A stretch of 64,000 bases of DNA from Strigamia acuminata (lineage: Eukaryota > Arthropoda > Chilopoda > Geophilomorpha > Linotaeniidae). Shown one piece after another: positions 1 to 14,100 of this stretch. The notes under the pieces are model-generated. The model had not been told where the DNA came from. It searched no databases and worked only from the letters and a program-made list of their open reading frames with translations. The stretch's first letter is position 1; the number at the start of each line of letters is the position of its first letter. The stretch covers positions 24,173,060 to 24,237,059 of the forward strand of contig OX442314.1 of NCBI GenBank assembly GCA_949358305.1, given 5' to 3'. Made by a program: the position numbers and the translations under genes.

Positions 1-426
1 TCACAACGTTTGCAAGTTAAATTATGCATGTGCAAGCATTTTTATATAAAATAAATCCAAATAAGATGCATTTTCCAATAAAAAAAAAACGCAATTTCTG
101 ATGAAAAAACGCAATTTCCGATGAAAAACGCATTTTCTGATGAAAAAACGCATTTTCCGATGAAAAAACGCATTTTCCGATGAAACAACGATTTTCCAAT
201 GAAAAAACGCATTTTTCCGGTGAAAAAGGCTTTTTCCAGTGTAGAAATGTAGTTTAGACAAAAATGCACTTTGAGCAAAATACATGCATTTTAATCTGAA
301 AAAGCGAAGTTTGTGTTTAGAATAGGGAGACGCGGTCAATTGCCCCAATAGCCCTCAATCCATCCATATATTTGTATATGTATAATAAAATAAGAGTTAG
401 CATATCTGTTGGGGTTTTATGCATAC
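1..426 (-). other. Start of intron after IIIS4
   Basis: Downstream intron sequence running off the window edge. It holds the minisatellite at 84-242 and nothing else I recognise. Confidence 0.7.
84..242. repeat. Minisatellite, 20-21 bp unit, about 8 copies
   Basis: A diverged tandem repeat with unit AAAAAACGCATTTTCCGATG. The copies drift toward the right end (CCAATG, CCGGTG, CCAGTG). It makes spurious open frames of Phe/His/Lys/Arg in all frames. Confidence 0.9.
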
Positions 427-611
427 CTGAGGGGTCGAAGGGAGCGGAGAAGTCGAAAAACTCGAAGAATACCAAAAATACGTGAACTAGAAGCGGAAAA
501 GAAATTCATGATGACGTCGACGAGTGAAATAATAACTAATGTGCCATCCATCACATTCCAGCCGCTGCGAAAATAAGTGTGTTTTCCATACCACAGTCCG
601 GAACCGACTAC
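427..611 (-). CDS. Cav3: Cav3 exon: domain III S3 and S4 voltage sensor
   Basis: 185 nt, phase 0 in (TGACAG|GTA) and phase 2 out (CTCAG|GTATGC). It encodes [20 protein letters not shown], then [20 protein letters not shown] and the S4 helix [18 protein letters not shown]. It is the last exon in the window; the domain III pore, domain IV and the C-terminus lie to the left of position 1. Confidence 0.97.
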
Positions 612-3600
612 CTGTCATGACAACACGAAATGGCATAGATAAAATAGTTTATTTATTTTTCTTTACACCTACCTTGACCAACATTTCCAATGCAAAAACA
701 ACAGTGAATATGTAGTTGGTGATTGTTAGAAACAGTCGTTCTTTGCTGCTAGGTGGTATATTGGGTCGTTCCATGGCCAGAGTGACGCAATTCAAACCAA
801 TAAAGGCTAGAGTGCCGTAATCAAACCACTTTTGTTCCATTAAATTTGTGCACATTTTCCGAAATCTGTAAACAATAGTTAGGTAAATAAAAAACATCTC
901 AATTAAATAATAATAAAATGATTTCAGTAACATTAATGGCGCCGTAACCCACATGATTAAAAAATACATTGAAATTATATTGCAATATATTTTGAAATGC
1001 ATTTCCAAAATTATTATTTATCAAATAAAAATAAATTTTCAAAATATTTTTTTTTCAATTGTATTACAAAATGCATTATTTAATGTATAAATAATATACT
1101 TGATTCTGGAATGCATTAAGTGAAAAGTAATGTACTGTAAAATATACTTTTGAACTTAAAGGTATTCGAAACTACAAAGAATTCATCAAAACCATCGGTC
1201 TTTTGATCAAACGATCATCTTCAGTAGTCAAACGATAAACAATAGTTGGATTTTATTGCGCCGAGAAAATGCGAAATATTTTTGTGAACGAAAGATAAAA
1301 ATAAACAAATGTGATGCGAAGAGTAAACAGTCTGAATGAAGACGAGTTTAAAACTGTTAAGCAATAAAATAAAGATAAACAATAAACAAATCATTACCAC
1401 TTATGTAATGCTGGAATTTTATATTATTAAATAATAATAATAATTTTTTACGGAGTAATTTTTACATCCTTGTTAAGATATTTTAAATCTCGTAACTGCA
1501 TCCATCTTGCTTTGTTCAATTTAATAAGAAAAGTGATTGAATTTGAAATGAATTTTGTATGTATCAAAAGAAGTTTTTTTTGCTTATTAAATCCATAAAT
1601 TTGTCAGGGATCAATTTAATATTTCATAGTGTTTTCTGTCTCGGCAGAAATGTATTTTTTTTGCTTGTATTTAATGAACCGATGTTTTTCTTTGTGTTCC
1701 CAAACATGAAAGCTAATGCATTCAGTAGCAAATTGATTACAGCAACAGAGGAAGAAAAAAATTCTCTTACAAGATGATTTTAAGCTGAAAAAGAGTTTAA
1801 GCCGTCTAATTTAAATTTCTTAATAATTAACAATGAACGAAACACGTACTGTACGTTAATCCTATTAAGATTGAATCATTCATTATCGGCTTAATGCGTG
1901 TTTAAACGCACCCAAATGAACCATTTTCATTACTAAGAAATTTTATGAGGCTTAGAAGTCACACAACTCATAAAAATCTACAATTATCAGACAATGTTCA
2001 AATAAAACATTCATCTAACAATCAACAAATATAAAAATGTAATTATAGAGAGCGATGGCACTTTCGTAGTCTCCTTGTTAGTTTTTATGAGTTTGTTTGC
2101 CTATGAATCCAATACTCAATGCCGATGACGTTTTTATATATTAGTGATAAAAAAAGTTAGCAATTGTCATATAGGTTTACCAATATCGAAAGAAAGTACT
2201 GTAAAAAAGAATTTATAGCATTTCGATTTTTGCACCCCCGCCCTTCACTGTCTCTTAAATGATTGTAGAGTTCAGTAACTCTCGTCAAAGTAAGCTTGGC
2301 GTGCACGGCCCTGTGCCTTTTGCTGCAACATTAGCAATTGAGTTGAACGTTCTTAGAATAGTAGCATACCTTGGTGGTTTTAATTCTAAAAATATAAATA
2401 TATTTTTAGTTTCTAAATGTTGTGAAGAAGTGCACAGAAAACTATTTTTTCTGTTTTTCAATACACTTTGTGTGTAATTATGTTTTTAAAGTTTGTTGCA
2501 ACATTCAAATTCAAACCATTCCTTAAAGCGTTGTAAAATTTTTCCTTGTTTGTTGTAATATGTGCTTTCCTGCTCACAATTTGTCAACCTGTTGCGTTGT
2601 TAAAGATTTATGTGGTGGGAATTTCATATTTATTTGACCTAGTGTGTGTCTAAAAAAGTATTAAGTGTCTTCTATTTTGTTGGTGACAGTTGAAGACAAC
2701 TGCAGAACGTCAACAGATGTTGAGACGTGTAATGGCCGTTGTACAGTTCCTTTTTAACCTTTTTGCACTACACGTTATTACGTCATTTCCTTCACTCACT
2801 GTCATTTCCGTTTCACTTCAAAAGGAAACGAGACCCAAACTCACAATAGTGAAATCCCAACACCACCAGAATACAACCCACACTTGCAAAACGATCAAAA
2901 GCCTCTTGCAACAAAGAAGTCCCATGACACAACCCCAACCTAATTCAAACACCCAAACCACAAAACACCAAAACACCCACCGACAAGGCCAAACCACAAA
3001 TCAACACTTAAGTTAAGTGCATTTGAAAAGTCATTTGCACTAAACGACCAGTGCAACTGGTTGTGTAAATGTCAAGTTAAACGATCCAATTATCGAGTTT
3101 AAAATAAATTACTGTGTAAATGTCAGTGTAAATTCAAGTGTAAATAAATTAGCCCAAATAATAACTTCTACAAAATTGTTCTTACGATCGAGATCGTTGC
3201 GACCGATTTAACAAAAATCCAAGATGGCTCCCAGCAAGACCCAATTTGAACGAGAAAACTTGTTAAATGGAGATTTAAACTTGGCATGCAGGTCGTTTCC
3301 GTTTAACCAGTTTACACGACAGTTATACAAATTAATTTGTTTAAATGCCGTGAGACATTTACACATTTACACTCGTTTTGATGACTTTTCGCACCTACTA
3401 CATACAACTAGGAACTTTCCACTAAACAAATACGAAACTTACTTGTTTTCAGGTTCAAATATATACAATGAATAAGATGATCTGTTGATAAGGCACTCAG
3501 ATGGTTCGAAAAACCAACAAATCTAAAAAAAAAATAAAAAAATAAAAAACACAAAAACATTAAAACAAAATAAATATATAAACTTTATCTTTATTTTTTT

Positions 3601-6600
3601 TAAAAGAAAAACCAAAGCTATTAACCGTAGGTCCATCTTCAGCATCGAGGCCCGTTTTGACAGCAGGTAAATCCACTATCAAATTGTTGGCTTTATAATC
3701 GTCCTTAAATGAACTCGCAATTGAGAAGTGCCGACTCGAATGATGGTCGTATATAGAGTTGCGTGGACTTTGTGTCTTGACAAACCCACCCCCTGCTTGC
3801 AACGTGTGGGAACTGGGACTGCAAGGAGGAGCATTGCCCCAATGAGCAGAAGCGGATGAATGACTTCGAATCGAGTTTTGGGGACTAAGAGTACAAGTGG
3901 GACTTCCTATAGGATTCTGTTGAGTTAGAATGTTTCGGCGGTTGTAAAGCGTAGGTGGGGCACCGTTGCATTGACTTCGATCCAAAAGTTGACTAGAAAA
4001 ACATAAAAAATGTACACTTTATTAATTATACTCAACAAATGTGCGCTTACTTTGGTGTTTGTCGATTATTAAGTGCGTTATTGAGCATCATATCATCATT
4101 GAGTTCAGGTTGTGAGTCCTGGTCGGAATCGACCAGGTTTTCGCGTTCACTTCCCTTTTTTCTGCTTCGTCTTCGCCAAGAACATGAACTTGTTTTGCTG
4201 CCTTTTCGATTTAACCAAGGCGATGTACCCGTACTGCTATTGCTCCCTTTACGTTGCAATCTATAAAAGAAGATGGAAATACAACAAAAGAATCCTCCAG
4301 ATGTCGAAAAGGATAGAAAAATTCGAACAACGGTTTGCTTCAGCAGCGGATTAGAGTTGGGAGACTTAGGCTCGTATCCAGGGGGGGTTGCTGAGTGGCT
4401 GCAGCTTCCCCCCCCCCTCTCCTTCTCAGAAAATTTTATATTCTTGAAATTTTTTAGTTTTCTATTATTTCTTAATGCTGTGTTCAGCATTTTATCAAAC
4501 CAAAAAAATTGGCATGAAACTCAAGTTGTTGGATTTACATCCATAACTTGTCGGCAACTTACCGCAACAACTACTCAAGTAGCACGAATGGTAGAATTTC
4601 TATTGCATCATTTCACGTTAGTTTATGTTATTTGAATGTTATTTTAACCACTTTTGAGCTTTCACAATTTTCAGACTTTTATAAATTACAAATTTGTCTT
4701 TTTTCTCTATGTAACCTAGATTACAAATTATAGACAACAGTTCGCGCCCAGTATCTTGACGCTAAATTCAAACTGTGCAACCCATTCCACGCAGATGCTT
4801 CCCTAATTTCAGTTGTTTTCGCAGTATTATGCCAAATATTATGCCTAACACTGATGAGATAAAGTGAATAAACACCAATAAACCCAATTTTAAAAAATAA
4901 TTAACTTATAATAACGTAGAGTCACTCGGTGATCTTCTGCGAAATAAACTCGACAGTAACCAAGTTAAAAGCAGAATGACATGGCAGTTTGATTTTGGCA
5001 TCAACACAACAGGCGCAAACTGCAGAATGCTCCTTTATTTAATATTAGATTAAATTATGATTATAACGAACTCTACAGACTTTATTTTACTAATTGGATT
5101 TTGCTTTGTTGCGGATGCTTAGATAGTGCTTAGATGCCCCATCTTGCACGTGCAGTGCAGTGAAGCTAATTCGGGGCTTATCTCTGAGGCGGTTTATCTG
5201 TGACACACTTTTACATGCCACGAAATTGAAAGAAGGATCGAAATGTTTAGCTAGTGAGTAACTTAATGGAAAAAATTAAAAAAAGCTGTTGAATAACAAC
5301 AAAAAATTAAAAAAAACACTAGAAAATCCATGAAAAATTGTATGCCTATAAATTCTTGGTATCTTGATGCTAAATTCAAACTGCGCATCGCATTCTGCGC
5401 ATGCAATTAACATGGCGATTGTCAATTTTGTTGCACACGAAGGAAAGAAAGCAACAAAATGTCATACCACGCCGTAAATTACTTTTTTTAAAATGAATTT
5501 ATTGTTTATTTTAGCATTGTTAGGCCTAACATTAAGCCTAATACTGTTAAATAACGACATCCGAGCAAAATGGGATGCGCAGTATGAATTTGGCATCAAA
5601 ACACCGAGCGCAAACTGTGGTTTTCTTTATAATACCTTGGAGAGGCAGTTAAACTGTCTTTGCGAGTGGCTTTAGAACCTTGGATATTCGTTCGTTGCGA
5701 TGTCATTCCACTCGCAAATCCGTTGCTAGGCATCTGTAGTAAATGCGGAATGCTAGTAACCGACGACTGTGATGAAAAAGAAGATTCGATTAAAATTTGT
5801 GGAGTGAGAGAATCTTGGCGCGAAGATATTAACCGTGGATCTGTCGATCGAATCGATGGAAGAATAACTGGCTGTCAAAGCCGATAAAGGGTTCAGTTTG
5901 AATCCCAAATCTCGAGCTGGTGGCTCCAAAGTAGCATTTGGCGAACCCTGAGGCGTGGCGGCTGTGTGCGTAATGATTGGTGGTCCAGCATCACCACTTT
6001 TTATCTCCTCCTTTTCCAGGCGACTGACAGCAAGTGAAGGCGGCAGGTGCAAGAGTTTGGTTTCTGCAAAGTAACGAGTCAGATTCCTAGTAAATAACTT
6101 CCAGTTACATATTTTAATAATACACAACTTTTTAATAAGTAAATGCACCGGTCCAAGTTTAGTATGCACAGCATGTTTCAAGCAATTCTCTTGCTCGTCT
6201 GCAGTAGAAGGAGCACATGTTTGAAATATTAATGATTATTCTCAAGGCATTTCACTAATTGTTTGCAATTTTTTTTTTTTTTTTTTTTAATTCTTTAATA
6301 ATTTCCATCTTGCAATTCCATGTGCGGACTGATGTTGTGCTTGTTAAGCAACAAGTCCTATTAAAAAGAACTTTAAGATGTCAAAAGGTGCCCTTTTCAG
6401 GCATCGTTTAGATGCAAATCAGCATCACTTACATGTAGGTTACACCCCATAAAATGCTATTTGGATCTACAAGATGCTGTTTGATATCAACAAAGTAATA
6501 AATTTACTCCTGACTAGCACAAATAGGAAAGGAGGTCAATTTTCCTACGCAGTAAAAGTGAGTAAACACACACAGAATTTTCGTTGTTGCTAGAACGAAG

Positions 6601-8058
6601 ACTTGTCGATGATGAAAAGCAAAGAGTTTTATTTCCTGCGTGAATATATATTGAAAAACATGTGGGCAAAGTACAAAAGCAAAGTACATGTATTTGATAT
6701 TCAATACTTGTACTTTAAACGATAACTCCATGTTACGGCGATATTGAAGGCGACGTGAATGGATATTATAAATGGGGATAAATTAAAACCCCCATAATTT
6801 CCCTGAATTTCCCACTAATAAAATCTTTATGTTCCCACTAACTATATTTTCCACTAAATAATTTTTTTTTCTCTCAATAATTTAACTTAACCCAAATTAA
6901 TTAGTTTTTCCAATAAAAAAATTTATGTCAACCGTACCGATTGTACCACTAAAAAAACTGGTTGCATACACCTTTCTCACTATTGTGCTTTCGACAATCT
7001 AAAATAAAATGAAGTTTAATTTCCAAATAACTGTATAGTCAGTGGCATAGCAATCTGGGTCCAGCACATGCAGTTAACACGAGCCTACGAGCCTAAGGGG
7101 CCCATGAAGGATGAAAATGGCAACTACATATCTCACCAAGTACCAAAAACCCTAGCTATTGCACTGCTAAAGGGCTCATCAACCCAACTTACAAACGGGC
7201 CCATTGACTTCTTGCTATGCCACTGCGTATAGTTAAATAAAAGATTCTGGCTACACCGTGCCACGTTATTCCCTTTTGATTTCTCAAGTTTATGAAGGTC
7301 TGCTCATAATTCTGGCCACGAAGAATGGTGGAATTTAATCATGATTAAAAGGTACTATTTTCTATTCGGAATACGAATCCAGAATAATAAATTAGTGGTT
7401 TTTTTCCCACAAAAATGAACCAACCATCTTCAATTCTTAAATTAATCTCACCAAAATTGAGTGGGGCTGGTGGCAATTTATTGAGCATAGCCAGAGCCTC
7501 TGAACTTTCTTAAAAACGTTGTTTATATATGGTCCCTTGATGTTTGCAGAATTTAAAGAACAAAATACTATAACTGAAAAGATAAATAGAATGAATTGCC
7601 AATTTAAACAAAAGCCACCTGGATTTATATTCTTTTCAATTTTGGTCCGAAAAATTGAAATGTTGATCAATATGAACAGAATTTACAACATAACGTCTCA
7701 TTTACATGCAGAAATGAATATAAAGTGTTATTATGTGGTTTAAATTACTTTTGGAAGCAAAGATAAATGATTACCTTTGGTAATGTTGCATTTGGGGTCA
7801 TAATCCTCTTGTAGTTGCTTAAGTTTAGCGTCTGCTCTATCTTTTTCTTCCCTCTCCTGTAGCTGCTTATTTTTTTCTTCATTATCCGAGAGTGATCCAC
7901 CATCACTTCTTTTCTTTTCGTCCTAGAACAACAACATCTATGAACATTCTATCCCACTCACAATACACAAAATAAAACAATCTATTCTTTAAATTACAAT
8001 TAAAACAGTGATTAGCTGAGAGTACAAACCGGAAACAAACATTAGATTATCACAATAC

Positions 8059-8122
<64 letters not shown>

Positions 8123-11100
8123 AATGAAAATTAAACCATGTCATATATAAATTACAGACGTTACTACACCCAGCATGGCGCTACATTTAAGAAAGAAAAC
8201 AAGTTATAATTAAAAATATTTATATATTACTAAGGAAATTGGCATACAAAAGCAAAAATTGATTATGAGAAAAAGTGACAAAAATTTAAAAAGTAATAAA
8301 TATAAATAAATAAATAAAATGATTGAAATATTTGCACCTACCCCATTGAGTGACCCTGACTCCGATTGCTCTTCCTCAAGAAGAAGAAGAGAAAAATTGC
8401 AAAGGGATAAAAAAAAAAAGTAAAAACAAGCCAATAAGCATATTGATATGTTGAATTGCAAGAAGAAGAAGCACATCACAACAATACATCACAAGAAAGA
8501 GTGAAAAGTTTGTGATCTTCAATAAGTTTGTAAAAAAAAATATGTCTATGTGTCATAAATATAGAGATGAGTGTGTCCCATGTGAAACAACAATGCGTGT
8601 TACAATATTCATGCAGAGATGAAAATTCAGAAAACGGATACCATAAACTTGCATACATATTGATTTCTAGAAAGACCAGATTATTCTTACATGAGATCAA
8701 AGTCAGATTCAAATGCAATCGCCAGATTACTTTTGACCAAATCAAACTAAGCATTTTGTTAGTTTTTTTAGTACGTCAATCATATTATAGACATCTATTA
8801 ATAATTATTGGCCAAAAAGACAACAACTAAAAATTATTATTGCAGAAGAAAACAGTTGGCCTTGATTGATAGTCCAGAGGAGCGAGCGCCTTGTGTATTA
8901 GTTGATCACCTGACAGCCCTGACCACTCAACAACACACACCGCAAGAGCTGCCATGCGTGTCTTTCGGTCAAATAGCATGTTAGCTATTCATGTCACTGT
9001 CATTGGCATTCCCCATCAGAACCAGACTGATTTGCGACAGAACTGACCCACTAGCCCATTTCCCCCATAATTTCCTTCGCGGAATATCATTTGTGGCCAT
9101 GTGCTAACCTCTGATTAGCCCAAAATGGTCGTATAAACTACACACATTGTGTTTTAAATGTACCAAGAAGCAGTTATGGTAACATTTCATTTCTCATTAC
9201 AAGTTTAGCATAAACTAATTAAACTTTGGATTCGCAAATGTAAAATCTGAACAGCTACGCCGAGGCAGATTGGATTATTCAAAATTCAGATTGGATTATT
9301 CAAAATAGCATTATCGGCGAGGCGGTAAATATAACCACTCTTGTGGAATGTTATCATTATTTAACTACGCAGCAACTGCATTCAAAAATTCACATTACAA
9401 GTGTTTGTCTTTTGTGATGTTAAAAAATACAAAAACAAAAACATATGGCACATTCATAAAGTCATGTTTAAATTGCAGTTAAATGTGTTGTTTAAAATGC
9501 TGTTTATACTCTGAACCGAGATAACATTGTCCTATTTCCCAATTGGTTGAGCCGGATTATGCCAAACTGTGGACGGTGCTCTACTACGCGGAAAAGTAGT
9601 TCTGTTTATTTTCAATGAATTTCAGTGTAAAAAATGATTAGAATGATGGATTTTATTTATTTAGTAATAAAATATTTATTTTATTTGCTAAAATAAGCTT
9701 TTCCCCTTTTAATCAATCAAATAATGTTAGCGTAGTTTGTGGGTTTATTTTGGCATGTATACAAAGGTTTAGTTTATTATTGGTTGTTTTGCCTAGTCAG
9801 ATTACAATTCTGGTGTTATGGGCTACTTTTTTGAGCCACTACACCAGTGATACGGCTGGAAATAAGACAGCGATATCTCGGTCCAGAATATAGCCTAAAT
9901 TATTTTATAAATGCGCCTATTTAAAACACGACTTTTTGAATGCAGCTACTACTGCGGGGCCTTTTTCTAAAAAGTTTTTAACAAATTTGTACCATCATTG
10001 AACAGCCCGTTATTCCCGATATAATAAGTAAATAAAGATCTACAGCTGCGCGCTCGTCTTGATTTATGTCTCTCACAGACAACAACCAATTGGGAGTGAT
10101 AAAACCCAACTTACTACTCCACCATAGGCACCCCTGGGCACACCGTGGTGGTTGCACGCTAGGTATAAACTTGATAAAAGCTCGGCTGCTTTCAATTTGT
10201 GTTTGGATTTTTTTCCCCCCATTTATTTTCCTATTTATTCCTAGTTTTCAAAAACTCGTCAATATCTGTCAAACAAATATAGGTACTCTTCTTAAATATT
10301 TTAAGATGTTTGCTTGTTTCACTCACATTGGGAAGATGAAATCAACCCACAATGCAGAGACTAGTCTTTAGAGAGTAATCCACTTTAGAAACCACAATTA
10401 GTGCAAAATGGAAAACGAGTGCAAAACAATCCTGTCTGACACCAAGCACAATCTCTTTGGCCCTTGAAAGCAGAGTCAATTTTTTAATATGATATTTTGT
10501 ATTGAATTAATGAATTATTCTGATGTTCACAAAATCTCAGTAGGTAGAATATTTTTTCCATGTTGTTTTAATATTAAACAAAAAATGTGAGGGTAATTAA
10601 ATATTGATTTTTTTCTTTCTCGCTTGTGTGGTTAATTGCGTTGTCAACACAGTTGTAATTTCTTATGTGCAATGTATATTAATGATGCTATGCTGGGTGT
10701 TGGCGCATGCGTGTCACACACGGTACATCCATTGCTGTTACCTCTGCGGCAGTTCTGCGCTTTTCAGCCATTTCTTCAAGTTCCCTTTCCGTACGCTATA
10801 AGCCAAGATAAAGTTAGGTACCACAAGTATATCACTGTGTTTGGGTGCAAAATTAAGATAAACAAGAAGCAGAAAACAGAGCAGAAAAAAATTCCAAGCT
10901 GTATAATTAAATTGATTAATTACCCGGTTAATTAATTATTATTTTAATTAAAGTTAGAAATAAAAAATTAATGTTAATTATATTTGATTTAAAAAGCATT
11001 CAACAAAAATTCGAGCAAATTATTTCGGTAAAAAAGTTATTTAAATTAAATTCATTAAGTAGCAAAAACTGATTATCCGACAAATTATTCTTTAGTTTCT

Positions 11101-14100
11101 GAAATCAATAATAGTAACCGCAATTGAAAGCAGAATTTTAAAATCAAAAATTGAAAATATTAGGATTAGTGAATAGTGGAAAGTGGATGGATAGGAAATT
11201 AGGCCTATTTCATTTTGTGTTTTGTGTTGTGTGTCAAACTGTTTAACTTTTATACATTTGTTTACATTCAAGCACTGTAAGCGAAAAAAAAAACCAGTTA
11301 GCAACATTGTTGCTGTTTTATCATGATGACAGATGATTGTTGATGGTGAAAAGATTCCAATTTCCAAGTCGGACAATCAGAAAAAAATTTAATTTCATTT
11401 TAATTATGAGAGAGTGAAGAAGAAACAAAACAAAAACAAAACAAAAAAACAAAAAACTCTTTCAAAAATAAAAATAAAAATAATAAATGCAGAATGAGAA
11501 AAAATAACGACACTTACTTCAGCAGAAAAACCTTCAACTAAGATGGCGACCAGCAGGTTGAACAGAACATAATTGCCAAAGGTCATAAGAGCAACGAAAT
11601 ACAGAGCTGCCCAATGCGAAGTTCTCTCCATGCCATTGAACAAAACGATATTCCAATCTTCTTGAGTCAATATCTTCGTACACAAATAACATTAGCAACA
11701 ATTATAAACAATAAACACAAATAACCAATTCGGAACATGTCAAATAAATAAATAGTTATAATTTCCATCAAAAAATGGCTTTAGAACAACACACCTAGAA
11801 AAATACACCAATTTTTGTCAATTTATGCATGAAACAAACTACAAAAGCTTAGGGGGCCCATGGAAAATTTAAAAAAACGCACCTATCTGCCACAAGAGCA
11901 CGCTAAAGGGCCCTTCAACCGCCCTTGCAAACGAGTCCATTAACTTCTGGCTACGCCACTACAAGGCGCTATATTTGTGGTAACTTAGGGCCCCGCGATA
12001 CATATACCTAAGTCCAGCCTTAATGGTATTACACGATAAGATCTTCCAGGTTTCCTCAAGTGGCATACATTTTCACAAGAAGTTAGACAGCCATTGGGGC
12101 CCTGGGTTGACGTGAAGAAAAAATTGCAGATTTTTTATGTGTGTTATAAAATACTGTGCACAAGAAAAGATCACAGCATTGCATCATGAAGCACCAGAAG
12201 CATGCTGCCATGTAATGATCCAGTGTTCTGCACTGTGAGGGTGTTAATTGTGGTCTAACACGAGCCCCGTTTGCTGACAAGGTTATTGCCTATTTGGCCT
12301 TATGGTAGATCAGCTGCTGCACTTTCAGTAACAATTTCACGGCTGCCAGCAATAGACTAAAATTATAACTATTTAGTTAGACACTCAAGTCATATTTTTC
12401 ACCAGAAAAAAATGCTGTGGTTACAGAAGGACTGTTGTAATAATACAACATGTGGTGATCTTAAATGTATATTTGAATTATCACCACTAAAAATATTTAT
12501 TATTTTTGACCAGACTACGAGACTTGGGGATGAAAACTGGCCAGGCACACCTCACCCCAATTTGGCTGGGGTGAGCTGCTAATTAACCGTTTTGGTGCAA
12601 AAATCCCTTTGTTGCACCAAAATGCGCTCATTGCGCATATCTGCTGTGCAGATCCAAAGTTTGCTGGGCTCAGATTTAGAGTTTTGGCACACTCTTGATT
12701 TTCACAACACACCTAACGCACTTTACTTGCTTTTCACACTTGGATAGTATTGATACAACACTTTGTGCTTATCGTAACCTCTGCTCGTGAGCAGAGCTCG
12801 TACCCATCGCCGCCGCCAAGGACCACCGTGAGGATCTCCGGAGTCGACGCCGCCGCCGAGTGAGTAAGAGAGGGAGAAGACATCCTCCCGCCATTTTTTC
12901 CACACGACCATTGTCGTGTTTTCATTTCATTGTACTATTCAACGTCATTTTTAGTTTAGCTCATTATTATTATTACCATTCTTGAATTTAATCCTGTTTA
13001 ATAAACATTTCATCTATTTATTTCTAATTACTTACCCGTATATCTACCATAGACACTTTTAACCTTTCGACTTTTAGGACTAAGACAGTTTTACTGCATC
13101 CGACCTGTGAATTTTAACCCAGATCACAGCAAACAATCTGTTTTATAATTGCATAGAATAGACATTTCAAGAAGTACAATGTTCATTAAATCAAGACCAG
13201 CTCTAAGTCTGTCAGTAACAAGGAATCGACATAGGTGAAAAACGTGTATGAGATTCCACAGATTTCAATCGTGGGAATCCCTAAAATCTCACAAAATCTC
13301 GCAAGATTATAGCCAAATCCTGATATTCCAGATTCCACAGATTTCCTAGTGGAATCTTAGAGGGTGTACGAGATTCCACCTGTATGTCGAACCCTTTAAT
13401 CAGCGCCCTGTGCGATATTTTTTGTGCATCCCTAAAGCAGACATTCTTTTGATTGCGTTCAAAGTTTTCGTTTATGCGGTTTATGCCGTTTATATAAACA
13501 GACAAAATTGTTTGCAAAAACGTGCCTAACCGTGAATGGGTTAGTTTTTAGGGCCTTTTGTCTCGTTCGTGCAAGTACATGATGCTAAATGTGGTTGTGG
13601 TCCCTTATTTAAACGTAATTTAGCATTTACTCATATTTTTGTAGAACGATACTTCGCCTAAAAGTGTTTATGACACCTAAAAGTCTGATTCATCAATCTA
13701 AGGTTTAAGGCGGCCATTTTGAGTTTAGTTGTAAAAACCCAAACCCAGCATAAACCGATTCATAAACCACTCCAGTCATGGTTTTGGTTTTTGCGATTTT
13801 TGGTGATGGTTTTGATGTCATTCTGTTTACAGAAACGGTAAAAAACGTAAATAACCGAAACTTTGGACGTGCCTAATCTTTTTCCATTCGTAGAATGCGC
13901 CTTAATGCTGTGCTCAATAAGTTTTGGCACGAATTGGACCACTCGATCATGCCTTAAGCCGGCCCTACACCAAATTGCTATGAAAGAACACAAAAATTAT
14001 TTTTAACCGACGACAGTGTTTGTTTGGGCAGTAATCTTGTTTCAAAAAGTAATGTTTCTCTCCAAAATTTGTCAAGAAAGACCTTTACAAGTTCCCCAAA

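Larger units (their letters stand above)
866..3625 (-). other. Intron region before IIIS1; expected exon not found
   Basis: The segment between the linker and IIIS1 should be here (about 30-40 residues ending just before FRKMC). I see no convincing exon. The region holds a TATGGTTCAAAAATA-family element (about 950-1,165) and a copy of the GTTTAAAC-rich element (about 3,190-3,400). Open frames at 2,259-2,477 and 3,224-3,475 on the plus strand have no recognisable protein character. Confidence 0.6.
4261..5635 (-). other. Intron with two CAGTTCG-family elements
   Basis: Intron between linker exons, largely made of two copies of the CAGTTCG MITE family (listed separately). The G and C runs at 4,380-4,425 (GGGGGGG, CCCCCCCCC) are simple sequence. 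Confidence 0.7.

Noticed and set aside
17-348. Overlapping minus-strand open frames rich in Phe/His/Lys
   Set aside because: They are translations of the 20-21 bp minisatellite at 84-242.
2370-2385. A 16-nt exon candidate (TTTTTAG ... CCAAG|GTATGC) with the right exit phase for the exon at 865
   Set aside because: It encodes only four or five residues without the conserved pre-IIIS1 motif; too short to accept without cDNA.
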